A stretch of 64,000 nucleotides of DNA from Aliidiomarina minuta (GCF_003987145.1 NZ_PIPL01000001.1:1798001-1862000), one strand, 5' to 3'; shown: positions 1-8,293, numbered from the stretch's first letter. The notes: generated from the sequence alone by a model not told the origin. Made by a program: numbers and translations.

Positions 1-1163
1 CCGATAAACTGGTTGGGGAACTGATGAAGCTGGCCCCTGAACTTAAACTCACTAAAGTCATGGTCAGCGAAGCCGGGGCTTCAATATATTCAGCCTCTGA
101 ACTGGCCGCCAAAGAATTTCCGGAGCTTGACGTATCCTATCGTGGTGCAGTTTCTATCGCCCGTCGATTACAGGACCCACTGGCTGAGCTGGTTAAGATT
201 GAACCTAAGTCGATTGGTGTTGGTCAGTACCAGCACGATGTCAGTCAGTCGTTACTGGCTGACAGTCTGGATGCGGTTGTTGAAGACTGTGTGAACGCCG
301 TAGGTGTCGATGTGAATACTGCCTCTGTACCTTTGCTGGCGCGCATTTCAGGTTTAAGTCGGGTGCTGGCGCAAAATATTGTTACCCACAGAGACAAGGA
401 AGGTGCTTTTAAAGAGCGTAAAGCACTGTTGAAAGTCGCTCGTATGGGTCCAAAAGCTTATGAACAAGCGGCTGGTTTCCTGCGTATAATGGATGGCACT
501 AACCCACTGGACGCCTCAGCCGTGCATCCCGAAGCTTATCCTGTTGCCGCCCGCATAGCGACCGAAAATGGCCGTGCCGTCACAGACGTTGTCGGCGATA
601 TCGGTTTCCTGCGTAAACTGGAAGCTAAAGACTATACCGATGACAATTTTGGCCTGCCTACGGTTACCGATATTATAAAGGAATTGGAAAAACCTGGCCG
701 CGATCCGCGCCCTGAGTTCAAAACAGCCACCTTTAAAGAAGGTGTAGAGACTTTAAAAGATCTCAAGCCGGGTATGACTTTAGAAGGTGTCGCCACCAAC
801 ATCACTAATTTTGGTGCTTTTGTCGATATCGGCGTGCATCAGGACGGGCTGGTACATATATCCTCTCTGTCCCAAAGCTTTGTTAAAGATCCGCATGATG
901 TTGTTAAGGCGGGCGATGTGGTCAAAGTCAAAGTCATGGAGGTCGATATTCCACGCAAAAGAATCAGCCTGAGCATGCGACTTGACGATGAATTGCCTGT
1001 CCCTGATAGCAATAATTCGCCACGCAGTCCTAAACCAAAAAGCCAGCGTCCGAATAAAGCGCCAGCTGCAGCTAATCGGCAGCGCGCTCAGAAAGCAGAA
1101 CCTACGAATGCCGTAATGGGGAATGCACTGGCAGACGCTTTTGCTAACGCGAAGAAAAAGTAA
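1..1163 (+). CDS. tex: Tex-family RNA-binding protein, C-terminal part (5' end outside window)
   Basis: The reading frame is open from the window edge (first full codon at base 3), so the start lies outside and only about the last 386 residues are visible. Tex is a cytoplasmic nucleic-acid-binding accessory protein of about 770 residues. Visible in order are the end of the RNase-H-like core, helix-hairpin-helix repeats (VNTASVPLLARISGLS and a following GPKAYEQ segment) and an S1 RNA-binding domain near the end (LKPGMTLEGVATNITNFGAF to RISLSMR). A basic, proline- and alanine-rich tail of about 60 residues follows. The next gene on the same strand starts 9 bases after the stop. Identity is secure from the domain order; the exact role of Tex in transcription is not settled even in the family. 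Confidence 0.95.
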   Translation, partial: DKLVGELMKLAPELKLTKVMVSEAGASIYSASELAAKEFPELDVSYRGAVSIARRLQDPLAELVKIEPKSIGVGQYQHDVSQSLLADSLDAVVEDCVNAVGVDVNTASVPLLARISGLSRVLAQNIVTHRDKEGAFKERKALLKVARMGPKAYEQAAGFLRIMDGTNPLDASAVHPEAYPVAARIATENGRAVTDVVGDIGFLRKLEAKDYTDDNFGLPTVTDIIKELEKPGRDPRPEFKTATFKEGVETLKDLKPGMTLEGVATNITNFGAFVDIGVHQDGLVHISSLSQSFVKDPHDVVKAGDVVKVKVMEVDIPRKRISLSMRLDDELPVPDSNNSPRSPKPKSQRPNKAPAAANRQRAQKAEPTNAVMGNALADAFANAKKK

Positions 1164-1172
1164 GGCACTCTG

Positions 1173-2099
1173 ATGAGCGGTTTTGCGGTGGTATTAAGCT
1201 TTTTACTGGCAGGTTATCTACTGCAGAAGTTAAGCGTATTACCTGAAAAAACCGGGCCATTACTTAATAAATACGTGGTAAATGTAGCAGTGCCAGCCAT
1301 GGTACTGCTGCATGTACCTCGCTTAACTATAGACTCGACGCTCTGGGTTCCACTGATTACCCCCTGGGCCATGCTTATTCTCAGCGCACTGCTGGTTTTA
1401 CTCCTGGCTCATTTTTGCAATTGGTCGCGGGAAGTAACAGGTGCGCTAATGGTAGTGGTGCCATTAGGAAATACCTCTTTCCTGGGTTTTCCTATTATAG
1501 AAAGCTTCTATGGTACTGAGGGTTTGGTCTATGCGGTGCTCTACGATCAGCTAGGGTCTTTTATAGGCCTGGCTCTCTACGCCACTTTTGTTGCCAGCTG
1601 GTACGCCAAAGACGACGACCGAAAAAATTATTCAGCGACACAACTGCTACTTCAAATACTCAGATTCCCCCCCTTCATAGCTTTGCTGCTAGCTACGATA
1701 TTACTCTTTAGCGGCAGTCAGTACCCGCTAACAATTGAGCAAATCATCGGAAGCATTGCAGCTACTTTGGTACCTGTTGTGATGATAGCGGTAGGTTTAC
1801 AGTTAAGGCTCAGCATACCCCGTCAGGACATTTCGCCTTTTGTTTCCAGCCTGGGGATTAAGTTAATATTGATGCCGCTTTTAGCGTTAAGCTTCATGTT
1901 AGTGGCCGGACTAGACGGACTGGCCGTGAAAGTGTCACTGTTAGAAGCCGCTATGCCGCCAATGATAACCGCCGGAGCGATAGCCATGGCAGCGGGTCTC
2001 CGCCCACCGTTGGTATCCGCTATTATTGGTTATGGGGTGTTGTTCAGTGTGCTCAGTATTCCAGCCTGGTACTGGATAATTGAAACCTTGATAGGGTAG
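1173..2099 (+). CDS. AEC (auxin efflux carrier) family transporter
   Basis: This 308-residue protein is hydrophobic throughout, with about ten predicted membrane segments in two halves separated by a polar stretch (SWYAKDDDRKNYSATQ). That is the layout of the AEC/PF03547 permeases, which in bacteria move small organic acids such as malate or malonate. Family signs are the early Asn-Pro-like region around NVAVPAMVLLH and the late segment ending with AAMPPMITAGAIA. The substrate cannot be read from sequence. It starts 9 bases after tex and may be cotranscribed with it. The gene ends 12 bases before a convergent gene with no obvious terminator between them. Confidence 0.85.
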   Translation: MSGFAVVLSFLLAGYLLQKLSVLPEKTGPLLNKYVVNVAVPAMVLLHVPRLTIDSTLWVPLITPWAMLILSALLVLLLAHFCNWSREVTGALMVVVPLGNTSFLGFPIIESFYGTEGLVYAVLYDQLGSFIGLALYATFVASWYAKDDDRKNYSATQLLLQILRFPPFIALLLATILLFSGSQYPLTIEQIIGSIAATLVPVVMIAVGLQLRLSIPRQDISPFVSSLGIKLILMPLLALSFMLVAGLDGLAVKVSLLEAAMPPMITAGAIAMAAGLRPPLVSAIIGYGVLFSVLSIPAWYWIIETLIG

Positions 2100-2111
2100 A
2101 TTGGCAGGCTG

Positions 2112-3014
2112 TTAAGCAACACCTAATAAGAAAGACTCATTCGGGCGATAACTGCCCTGATAAAAACGCTCGATACGATCGCCACGAGCTGACATCAAGG
2201 CATCAACTTCGGCAAAGCCCGGATAACCGTCGCTAACTCCGGTACCATCATAACTTCCATCTTCCATACGCCGGGTAATAATGGGGGCTACAGCCGGGGT
2301 GACTGCATTCTGTGGTACTGCCCAGTCACTATTGAGCTCACTAAAACCAGCACTCCCAACCTCACGAATTTCCGTCATCTGCTCCTGACGTAGCTCAGTA
2401 CGGGCTTCATTTTCCCGGAGGCTGGCTTCCTGAGCAACTTGACGATCCGCTCCGGAGGGCTGAGTGGGTGCCATAGCCGCGCGTCTGACAATCTGCATTT
2501 TTTGCAAGGTGGCCTGAGGGTCACCTGGTATTGGTGTTATATCAATATTTACCTGGCCGGCCACTGCATATGGACGACCATCCGGACCCATTTCAAATTC
2601 ATATTGTGGGCTACTGGCATAGCGGCCGCCAATACTGGCGTGAGTTTCTTCATGTTGACGTACTTCGCGGTCACGTGTGCGTAATTCCTGCAGCTCAGGC
2701 TCTTCGTTCTCTTCCTCGCGCGTTCGCTCTTGCTGTTGTTCAGAACCGCGACCGTTCTCGCGCTGGCCATCGCGCTCCTGAATACGAGGAAAGCCAGCTT
2801 CCGCCCGTGCGTCTGCCAGTTGGTTCGCGTAGCTGTTATTAGAAGATTGAGGCGAGCGCTCTGAGTCAGAGCCCATACCGCGCTCACGTTGGGAGGCTTC
2901 ATTCTGGTTGATTTGCGTGACGATTTCACGCATCTGGTTGTCACGACGCATCACATCAGTAGGCTGAGCAGCCGTAGTCGGTAAAAAGCTGACTGGCGGT
3001 GTCGTGATATTCAT
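2112..3014 (-). CDS. SprA-related putative metalloprotease with HExxH motif
   Basis: The protein has 300 residues and no signal peptide or membrane segment. The N-terminal 110 residues are low-complexity, polar and rich in Gln, Glu and Arg. A conserved core follows, with HEETH at residues 121-125 (zincin-type HExxH), then GGRYASSPQYEFEMGPDGRPYA and a VDITP-like region. This matches the SprA-related family (PF12118, CJM1_0395-type putative metalloproteases). The C-terminal third is less conserved. It lies 6 bases downstream of the small flagellar-like gene at 3021-3374 on the same strand, so the two are likely one transcript. Proteolytic activity is inferred from the motif only; no substrate is known to me. 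Confidence 0.75.
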   Translation of the reverse strand: MNITTPPVSFLPTTAAQPTDVMRRDNQMREIVTQINQNEASQRERGMGSDSERSPQSSNNSYANQLADARAEAGFPRIQERDGQRENGRGSEQQQERTREEENEEPELQELRTRDREVRQHEETHASIGGRYASSPQYEFEMGPDGRPYAVAGQVNIDITPIPGDPQATLQKMQIVRRAAMAPTQPSGADRQVAQEASLRENEARTELRQEQMTEIREVGSAGFSELNSDWAVPQNAVTPAVAPIITRRMEDGSYDGTGVSDGYPGFAEVDALMSARGDRIERFYQGSYRPNESFLLGVA

Positions 3015-3020
3015 AACGCG

Positions 3021-3374
3021 TTAACGCATTTCAGTTGATTGGGGACGAATGCTCATCAGACTATCAAAAGTACTTTGAGCTGCTTCAATTGAACGGGCGT
3101 TGGCACGAAATACCATTTCCCCCTCATTCAGGTTAATCAGTTCACGGGTAATAGCATCAGGGCTAATGCCTGTTTCTTCCGTTGCACGAGCGGCAATCCG
3201 ATCATCCTGACGCTGTACAGCCTGTTGTGCTTCAAGAACCTGCTCACGCTCCTGCCGACGCACAGGTTCACGGGCTATCTCGGAACTGGCTTCATTCACC
3301 TGATCACTGCCGCGATGCATACCGGTAAGGCCGTTATTCATTATGCTGCCGGAACCAATATAATTAACTTCCAT
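3021..3374 (-). CDS. small flagellar-axial-like protein (rod/hook D0-type ends only)
   Basis: This is a 117-residue protein. The N-terminal stretch (NNGLTGMHRGSDQVNEASSE) resembles the start of rod, hook and flagellin proteins, where a Gly-Leu-x-Gly/Ala motif precedes a helix ending in NNIAN. The C-terminal stretch (ELINLNEGEMVFRANARSIE, then AAQSTFDSLMSI) resembles the end of FlgG/FlgC-type proteins (typically EMVNM-x-Q-x-AYEANAKVI). The middle is only a short charged helix, so the D1-D3 domains of a real rod or hook protein are missing. No flagellar operon is in the window. It is read together with the downstream HExxH gene. The likeness is motif-level; the function is unknown. Confidence 0.6.
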   Translation of the reverse strand: MEVNYIGSGSIMNNGLTGMHRGSDQVNEASSEIAREPVRRQEREQVLEAQQAVQRQDDRIAARATEETGISPDAITRELINLNEGEMVFRANARSIEAAQSTFDSLMSIRPQSTEMR

Positions 3375-3387
3375 AATCGCCTCACAT

Positions 3388-3426
3388 AAAAAAACCGCAT
3401 ACTGTCAACAACTGAAGTACGCGGTT
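3388..3426 (-). terminator. rho-independent terminator of the desaturase gene
   Basis: On the minus strand the sequence after the desaturase stop forms a stem AACCGC-G-TACT pairing with AGTA-T-GCGGTT (arms about 3393-3403 and 3416-3426, one mismatched position). A run of seven Ts follows on that strand (A-run at 3388-3394). The position is directly between the desaturase and the next minus-strand gene. Confidence 0.75.
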
Positions 3427-3468
3427 AATTATTGTTCAAAACAAGTGAAAAGTAAAGTTTAATCCCTG

Positions 3469-4569
3469 CTATAGAGCAGCCCTTACCATACGACGCCAGC
3501 GTCTGCGCTCTTGCCGGAATTCAGTTTTCAACTCCCGGTAACGGGCAGCTAACGATGAATGTTCAACCTGATCTTTGAATACCTGTGTTCGCGCATCCAA
3601 TAAGGCTTTTTTACTTTGATAGTAGGCTTTTGCCTGTTTCAGTAAGTCTTCATACTCGTGCTGCAAGCGCTCTGCCGAAGTTTCCCGGTGCTCCTGCAAG
3701 CGTCGCCACATCATATCCAGACGCGCTTTTTCAATTTGATATTCAGAAGCCCGTTTCAGTTTACTCGCCAGACCTACATAGCTCATACCACGAATCAGCC
3801 ACTTAGTCGGATCGAACTGATACCAACGTATGCCATTTCGGTAATCACCAGAGAATATATGGTGGAAATTATGGTAACCCTCACCAAAGGTGACAAAGGC
3901 TAAAACGCCATTGTCACGGGCTGAATTACGCTCGGTGTAAGGACGCGTACCCCAGATATGGGCCAGCGAGTTGATGAAGAACGTGGTGTGATGACCTATC
4001 ACCAGGCGCAGAAAACCACACAACAACAAGGCGCCTATTACATTTCCCATTAGCAGACCTATTAATAGCGGCACACCAAAGTTCATGCCCAGGGTCAATG
4101 CCAGGTAATGCTTATGCTGCCACATAACAATAGGGTCACGCTGCAGATCTTTTACATTAGCGTAATCGTTGTAACTGTCTTCCTGATGCTCACGCAGCAT
4201 CCAGCCAATATGCGAATACCAGAAGCCACGACTTGCTGAATAGGGGTCATTGTCATCATGATCTACATGTTTATGGTGTTCACGGTGATCCGAAGACCAG
4301 TGCAACGCGCTGTTTTGCAACGCTAATGCGCCACCTAAGGCGAACAACAAACGTACGCTCCAATGAGCATCATAGGTGCGGTGGGACCATAAACGATGGT
4401 ATCCCGCAGTAATCGAAAGGCCGGCATAACAGAACAAGCCCAGCGCTGCCCACCATAATCCCGCGCTTAAACCGACAGTGAGCCCGTACCAAGGCACACC
4501 AATAGCGGCGATAGCGAATGTGATGGAAAAAACAGCTACATTGAGCCATAGGATGGGAGCTTTTTTCAT
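3469..4569 (-). CDS. acyl-CoA/acyl-lipid delta-9 fatty acid desaturase
   Basis: This 366-residue membrane di-iron desaturase has the three histidine boxes of the family: HRLWSH at 58-63, HREHH at 95-99 and HNFHH at 233-237. About four hydrophobic segments surround them. Such enzymes put a cis double bond into saturated acyl chains using O2 and reduced cofactors, making membranes more fluid. The last 95 residues are a charged coiled coil beyond the catalytic core. The gene is divergent from fabR, with a FabR-like operator 23 bases upstream of its ATG, so repression by FabR is likely. Acyl-CoA versus acyl-lipid specificity cannot be decided. Confidence 0.93.
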   Translation of the reverse strand: MKKAPILWLNVAVFSITFAIAAIGVPWYGLTVGLSAGLWWAALGLFCYAGLSITAGYHRLWSHRTYDAHWSVRLLFALGGALALQNSALHWSSDHREHHKHVDHDDNDPYSASRGFWYSHIGWMLREHQEDSYNDYANVKDLQRDPIVMWQHKHYLALTLGMNFGVPLLIGLLMGNVIGALLLCGFLRLVIGHHTTFFINSLAHIWGTRPYTERNSARDNGVLAFVTFGEGYHNFHHIFSGDYRNGIRWYQFDPTKWLIRGMSYVGLASKLKRASEYQIEKARLDMMWRRLQEHRETSAERLQHEYEDLLKQAKAYYQSKKALLDARTQVFKDQVEHSSLAARYRELKTEFRQERRRWRRMVRAAL

Positions 4570-4591
4570 AAGTACCTTTAAGATTTAATTC

Positions 4592-4609
4592 AGCTTACAA
4601 CTGTTCGCT
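4592..4609. promoter_or_regulatory. FabR operator candidate
   Basis: The 18 bases AGCTTACAACTGTTCGCT form an imperfect dyad of the form AGCnnACAn/nTGTnnGCT. This resembles the FabR target described upstream of fabA and fabB in enterobacteria (AGCGTACA-type half sites). It lies between the desaturase and fabR genes, just downstream of a weak minus-strand promoter candidate (TTGCAG, 17 bases, TACATT). Confidence 0.65.
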
Positions 4610-4626
4610 GAATGTAACTAGGTTTG

Positions 4627-4652
4627 TGCAAAACTGCAAGTGAAGTTTTGCA
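4627..4652. promoter_or_regulatory. perfect 9-bp inverted repeat in the desaturase-fabR intergenic region
   Basis: TGCAAAACT at 4627-4635 and AGTTTTGCA at 4644-4652 are exact reverse complements separated by eight bases. There is no T-run in either direction, so it is more likely an operator than a terminator. It overlaps the region where the desaturase promoter would sit. The binding protein is unknown. Confidence 0.45.
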
Positions 4653-4735
4653 AATTGATCTTAACCTCTGGCAAAGATACACTTTGCCCTTGCCCTTCCA
4701 GCAGCCCAAGCTATTGATAATAAGGTTGACCCACC

Positions 4736-5395
4736 ATGTCCGGCATCCGAGCACGACAAAAAGAAAAAACACGGCGCGCTCTTATTGATGCAGCTTTGAA
4801 TCAGATGAGTGCTGAAATATCATTCTCCAGTCTCAGTCTGCGTGAAGTTGCCCGTGAAGCCCAGATAGCCCCCACTTCCTTTTACCGCCACTTCCAGAAC
4901 ATGGAAGAGCTGGGTTTAACTCTGGTTGACGAAGGCGGCCTGGCTTTACGTCAGCTCTTACGTCAAAGTAGACAGCGAATTGAAGACGGTGGTTCCATTA
5001 TCAACGTTTCTCTGGAAACTTTTATGTATTTTGTCAGCAATCACACCAGTGTATTCCGTCTTCTGCTTCAGGAACGAAGCGGCACATCGCGTGAGTTCCG
5101 GGCCGCGGTTGCCCGTGAAATCGATCACTTTAAAGCTGAACTGGCTGACTACCTGGTTGTTGAACGGGATATGCAGCAGCGACTCGCTGAAGTGCAAAGT
5201 GATGCTATCGTGCGCGTAGTTTTCAGTGCCGGAGCGGATGCGCTGGACCTCAATCTAGACGAACGTAAGCACTTAATGCATCAAACTATGGTTCAGGTGC
5301 GCATGATAGCGCGTGGAGCATTATTGTTTAAGGACGATAATCACCTTTTGCCAACCAACGTCCACAACCCCGAAAAACCTGATCATTCCAGGTAG
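4736..5395 (+). CDS. fabR: HTH-type transcriptional repressor FabR (TetR family)
   Basis: This 219-residue TetR-type regulator has an N-terminal helix-turn-helix at about residues 33-58 (SLSLREVAREAQIAPTSFYR), nearly the signature of E. coli FabR. The ligand-binding helical domain continues with LLLQERSGTSREFRAAVARE, also FabR-like. FabR senses the ratio of unsaturated to saturated acyl thioesters and represses unsaturated fatty acid genes. It is divergent from the desaturase, with the operator candidate between them. The ATG is preceded by a modest AAGG at spacing of about 9. The 3' end overlaps the convergent lipoprotein gene by 68 bases, which is unusually long. Confidence 0.93.
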   Translation: MSGIRARQKEKTRRALIDAALNQMSAEISFSSLSLREVAREAQIAPTSFYRHFQNMEELGLTLVDEGGLALRQLLRQSRQRIEDGGSIINVSLETFMYFVSNHTSVFRLLLQERSGTSREFRAAVAREIDHFKAELADYLVVERDMQQRLAEVQSDAIVRVVFSAGADALDLNLDERKHLMHQTMVQVRMIARGALLFKDDNHLLPTNVHNPEKPDHSR

Positions 5396-5993
5396 CACGA
5401 ACCGTAGATGGATATGGCTCGCTGGTCCGTGGATCACGACATAAACCATCGGTAATCTGTACACGCATGCGGTCCTCACGAGTCTGGATATCGTAAGTCC
5501 ACATATCCAGATAATAGTCCGGTTCACTGGCTGGCAGGCGTCGGTACTGCTCTTCCTGAGGCACTTCAAAGAAAACGTCTTTATCGGTTATTTTTAATAA
5601 CCATTGTGGTTGCTCGCCCCGGGCCATGAAACGCAAGGGACCGCGCATATCAGCTTTAGCTTCTTGCCACTCTTCAGGCAATGGCCGCACTTCGCAGTCC
5701 GAGGTCTGATCGCCCCGGGTCCAGGTTGCGCTGTCTCCACGAAAACGAAACTCTGCATTTTCAGCGCGGAACACTTTCCCTACCTGAGTGCCACGATCCA
5801 GCCAGCGCGAACTGCGACTATCACTGATAACCACCCGAGCACCATAGAACTGGGCCAACACCTTCTCTCCATCGCAGGTCCACTCACTATAACTGGCACG
5901 CTCAGCCCCCGGGTTTCTTTCCAGAATAGGGGTTTGCTGGCACGCAACCAAAGACACTAAGGCACTGGCTGCTAAGATCGGTACTGCTTTCAT
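5328..5993 (-). CDS. predicted lipoprotein with MliC-like region, function unknown
   Basis: This 221-residue protein has a lipoprotein signal: basic start, hydrophobic segment and lipobox LVAC with the acylated Cys at 18. The mature part begins with a segment (SEWTCDGEKVLAQFYGARV to a second Cys in QTSDCEV) that resembles membrane-bound C-type lysozyme inhibitors (MliC). A second half (DLMRVQITDGLCRDP, then RGCGRWL) resembles the COG3650-type domain found in outer-membrane lipoproteins. Four mature cysteines could pair as disulfides. It probably sits in the outer membrane facing the periplasm. Its tail overlaps fabR on the other strand. The assignment to the MliC/COG3650 group is by motif only. 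Confidence 0.65.
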   Translation of the reverse strand: MKAVPILAASALVSLVACQQTPILERNPGAERASYSEWTCDGEKVLAQFYGARVVISDSRSSRWLDRGTQVGKVFRAENAEFRFRGDSATWTRGDQTSDCEVRPLPEEWQEAKADMRGPLRFMARGEQPQWLLKITDKDVFFEVPQEEQYRRLPASEPDYYLDMWTYDIQTREDRMRVQITDGLCRDPRTSEPYPSTVRATWNDQVFRGCGRWLAKGDYRP

Positions 5994-6067
5994 AATTTCT
6001 CTCTCGTTGTCTATGCTATAGACACTTATTTTCGTTACTGGATTCGGCTAGCCAGTGAAGATTTACT

Positions 6068-6093
6068 TGCAAATAGCAAGTGCAAATAGCAAG
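6068..6093. repeat. tandem duplication of a 13-bp unit
   Basis: TGCAAATAGCAAG occurs twice head to tail (6068-6080 and 6081-6093) in the 164-base gap upstream of the S9 peptidase gene, about 65 bases before its ATG. It is a perfect tandem copy and could be slippage or a doubled protein-binding site. Confidence 0.85.
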
Positions 6094-6157
6094 CCATCTG
6101 AATTTCCTGTTACACTCAATAATGTAAATTCATAATCATAATAATTCAGGAGTTCTC

Positions 6158-8179
6158 ATGGCCAGACTCATAACCTTCTGCCTGGGGGCCGCGCTAACTA
6201 TCAGCGGTGCTGCACAGGCTAAAGAGATAACGCTACAGGATATAGTAGAAAGTAAACGGGTTAACCAGGCAATTGCCACCGCCAGCGGAAGTCATACCGC
6301 GTACACGCAGGTTCGACCACGTACAGCTTATGAGGAAGACGATGGCCCCTCACACGTAGAACTATACGTGCTCGATAAAGAAGGTGAAAGCATTCCTTTT
6401 ATCACTGGCGAAGTTCGTATCGGTCAGATCGCCTTCAGTCACGATGAAAAATACATACATTACCTGTCCACTCGTGGTGACGATGAACATACCAACCTTT
6501 ACCGCATTCCGCTGCGAGGTGGTGAATCCAGTAAGCTGCTCAAACACGCAACTGCTATCAGCAGTTTTTCACAGAGCACTGACGGTAGCTGGCTCGCTTT
6601 TACCACCCGTGAAGCTGGCCCTGAGAAAGCCGACGAACTAGCCAAAAAAGGTTTTCGTGCCGAAGTCTATGAAGAAGAACTGCGCATGGGCCAGGTCTTT
6701 ATTCAGGACCTGAACGATAAAGATGCTGAACCTCAGCTCATTGAGCTGGACGAACATGTGCTGTCCGCCAGTGTTCGCCCTGAACATCAACAGCTTTTGC
6801 TACGCGTAGCTCCTACTCCCTTTGTCGATGACGACTTAATGCGCAGTTCTTTTGTCATCATTGATACCGAGGGTAACGAGATAGTTCGCCTCAACACTGA
6901 AGGTAAGTTAGGGCGTTCTGCGTTTTCAGATGATGGTTCACAACTGGCAGTTATTGGTGCTGAAGACAAACATGACCCGGCAGAAGGGCGTTTATATCAT
7001 GCCAATCTGGAAACTGGTGAAGTACGTGATCTAGTACCCGGTTACGCAGGCCATATCCGTGATTTGCACTGGCAGGACAACCAGAACCTGTTGTTCATGG
7101 GCGAAACTGGCACCGAAACCGAAGTGGTCAGTATAAACCTGCAAAACAATGAGCGCAGCACACTGATTGCAAAAGGTCAGGTAATAATTTCCCGTCTTGC
7201 CGATAGTTCAGACAACGGTGACTTGACCCTGCTGGTTAATACACCTGCGCATCCATCCGAGGTTTATCGTCATAACGACGGCAATCTACAACGTCTGACC
7301 GACTCTAACCCCTGGTTAGCCGATGTGCGCCAGCCGCGTCAGGAAACCATAGTGCACGAAGCACGTGACGGTCTGCGCCTGGAAGGTATCCTGGTATATC
7401 CACTAGACTATCAGGAGGGACAGCAGGTACCCGTGATCATGGCCATCCATGGCGGTCCTGAGGCTCACATACGTAATGGTTGGAATGACCGTTACAGCAC
7501 CCCAACCTGGTATGCTGCACAGCAGGGATACGCGACTTTCTTTCCGAACTACCGGGGCAGTACCGGGCGTGGTGTGAACTTCAGCAAGCTCGGTCAGAAC
7601 GATTATGCTGGCAAAGAGTTTGACGATATCGTAGATGCCAAAGAACACCTGGTTGAAATTGGTCTGGCCGATCCGGATCGAGTGGGTATTACCGGTGGTT
7701 CCTATGGCGGTTATGCTTCTGCCTGGGGCGCCACTAAACAGACTGAGCACTTTGCTGCCAGCGTGATGTTTGTCGGTATCAGCAATAACCTGTCTAAATT
7801 CGGTACTACGGATATTCCAAACGAGATGCACCTGGTGCATGCGCGCAGCTATCCCTGGGATAAATGGGACTGGTATCTGGAGCGCAGCCCTATTTACTGG
7901 GCTGAGCAAGGACGTACCCCGCTTCTGATCATGCACGGCAAAGAAGACACCCGGGTTCACCCCAGCCAGTCTATGGAGCTTTACCGCTACCTGAAGGTGC
8001 ATGACAACGTGCCGGTACGTCTGGTGCTTTATCCCGGCGAAGGTCACGGCAACCAGCGCACAGGTTCACAACTGGATTACGCAGAGCGTCTTATGCGCTG
8101 GATGGATTTCTATCTGGTGCAGCAGGCTGAAGGCATTCCGGATCATGAGTTACCTCATGCGGAACGACTGAACGACTAA
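6158..8179 (+). CDS. secreted S9 family prolyl oligopeptidase-type serine peptidase
   Basis: The protein has 673 residues with a signal peptide (cleavage after AAQA, about residue 21), so it acts in the periplasm or outside. The first 390 residues show repeated beta-propeller-like segments (FSHDEKYIHYLST, FSDDGSQLAVIG). The alpha/beta-hydrolase domain follows, with the nucleophile Ser515 in GGSYGGYAS, Asp597 in GKEDTRVHP and His630 in GEGHGNQ. This is the layout of S9 oligopeptidases (S9C/DPP-like), which trim short peptides. The ATG at 6158 follows TCAGGAG at good spacing. The gene is monocistronic, bounded by a strong terminator. Confidence 0.92.
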   Translation: MARLITFCLGAALTISGAAQAKEITLQDIVESKRVNQAIATASGSHTAYTQVRPRTAYEEDDGPSHVELYVLDKEGESIPFITGEVRIGQIAFSHDEKYIHYLSTRGDDEHTNLYRIPLRGGESSKLLKHATAISSFSQSTDGSWLAFTTREAGPEKADELAKKGFRAEVYEEELRMGQVFIQDLNDKDAEPQLIELDEHVLSASVRPEHQQLLLRVAPTPFVDDDLMRSSFVIIDTEGNEIVRLNTEGKLGRSAFSDDGSQLAVIGAEDKHDPAEGRLYHANLETGEVRDLVPGYAGHIRDLHWQDNQNLLFMGETGTETEVVSINLQNNERSTLIAKGQVIISRLADSSDNGDLTLLVNTPAHPSEVYRHNDGNLQRLTDSNPWLADVRQPRQETIVHEARDGLRLEGILVYPLDYQEGQQVPVIMAIHGGPEAHIRNGWNDRYSTPTWYAAQQGYATFFPNYRGSTGRGVNFSKLGQNDYAGKEFDDIVDAKEHLVEIGLADPDRVGITGGSYGGYASAWGATKQTEHFAASVMFVGISNNLSKFGTTDIPNEMHLVHARSYPWDKWDWYLERSPIYWAEQGRTPLLIMHGKEDTRVHPSQSMELYRYLKVHDNVPVRLVLYPGEGHGNQRTGSQLDYAERLMRWMDFYLVQQAEGIPDHELPHAERLND

Positions 8180-8196
8180 AATCGTTGAAAGTACTC

Positions 8197-8225
8197 AAGC
8201 CCGGCTTTTAATGCCGGGCTTTTTT
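8197..8225 (+). terminator. rho-independent terminator after the S9 peptidase
   Basis: AAGCCCGGC (8197-8205) pairs perfectly with GCCGGGCTT (8213-8221) across a seven-base loop, and the T-run continues to 8225. It starts 17 bases after the stop codon. Confidence 0.93.
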
Positions 8226-8237
8226 GTGGCAGATCAA
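8224..8237. promoter_or_regulatory. FNR/Anr-like site upstream of hemN (weak candidate)
   Basis: TTGTG-GCAG-ATCAA matches eight of ten defined bases of the FNR consensus TTGAT-N4-ATCAA. It lies 57 bases before the hemN start, and hemN is a typical FNR-regulated gene for anaerobic heme synthesis. It overlaps the terminator T-run, so the match may be accidental. Confidence 0.35.
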
Positions 8238-8293
8238 TACAGCTGAGCAACAAATTTCCTAAGCTAGGCTTCTACCCTAACCAAGGAGCTCAC

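Noticed and set aside
2439..2944. Open frames of 81, 103 and 131 codons on both strands inside the HExxH protein gene
   Set aside because: They lie wholly inside a gene with recognisable family motifs, and show no motif, signal or ribosome binding site of their own.
7403..8047. 214-codon open frame opposite the S9 peptidase
   Set aside because: It covers the catalytic domain of a clear gene in the antisense frame; its protein shows no recognisable domain and has no promoter context.
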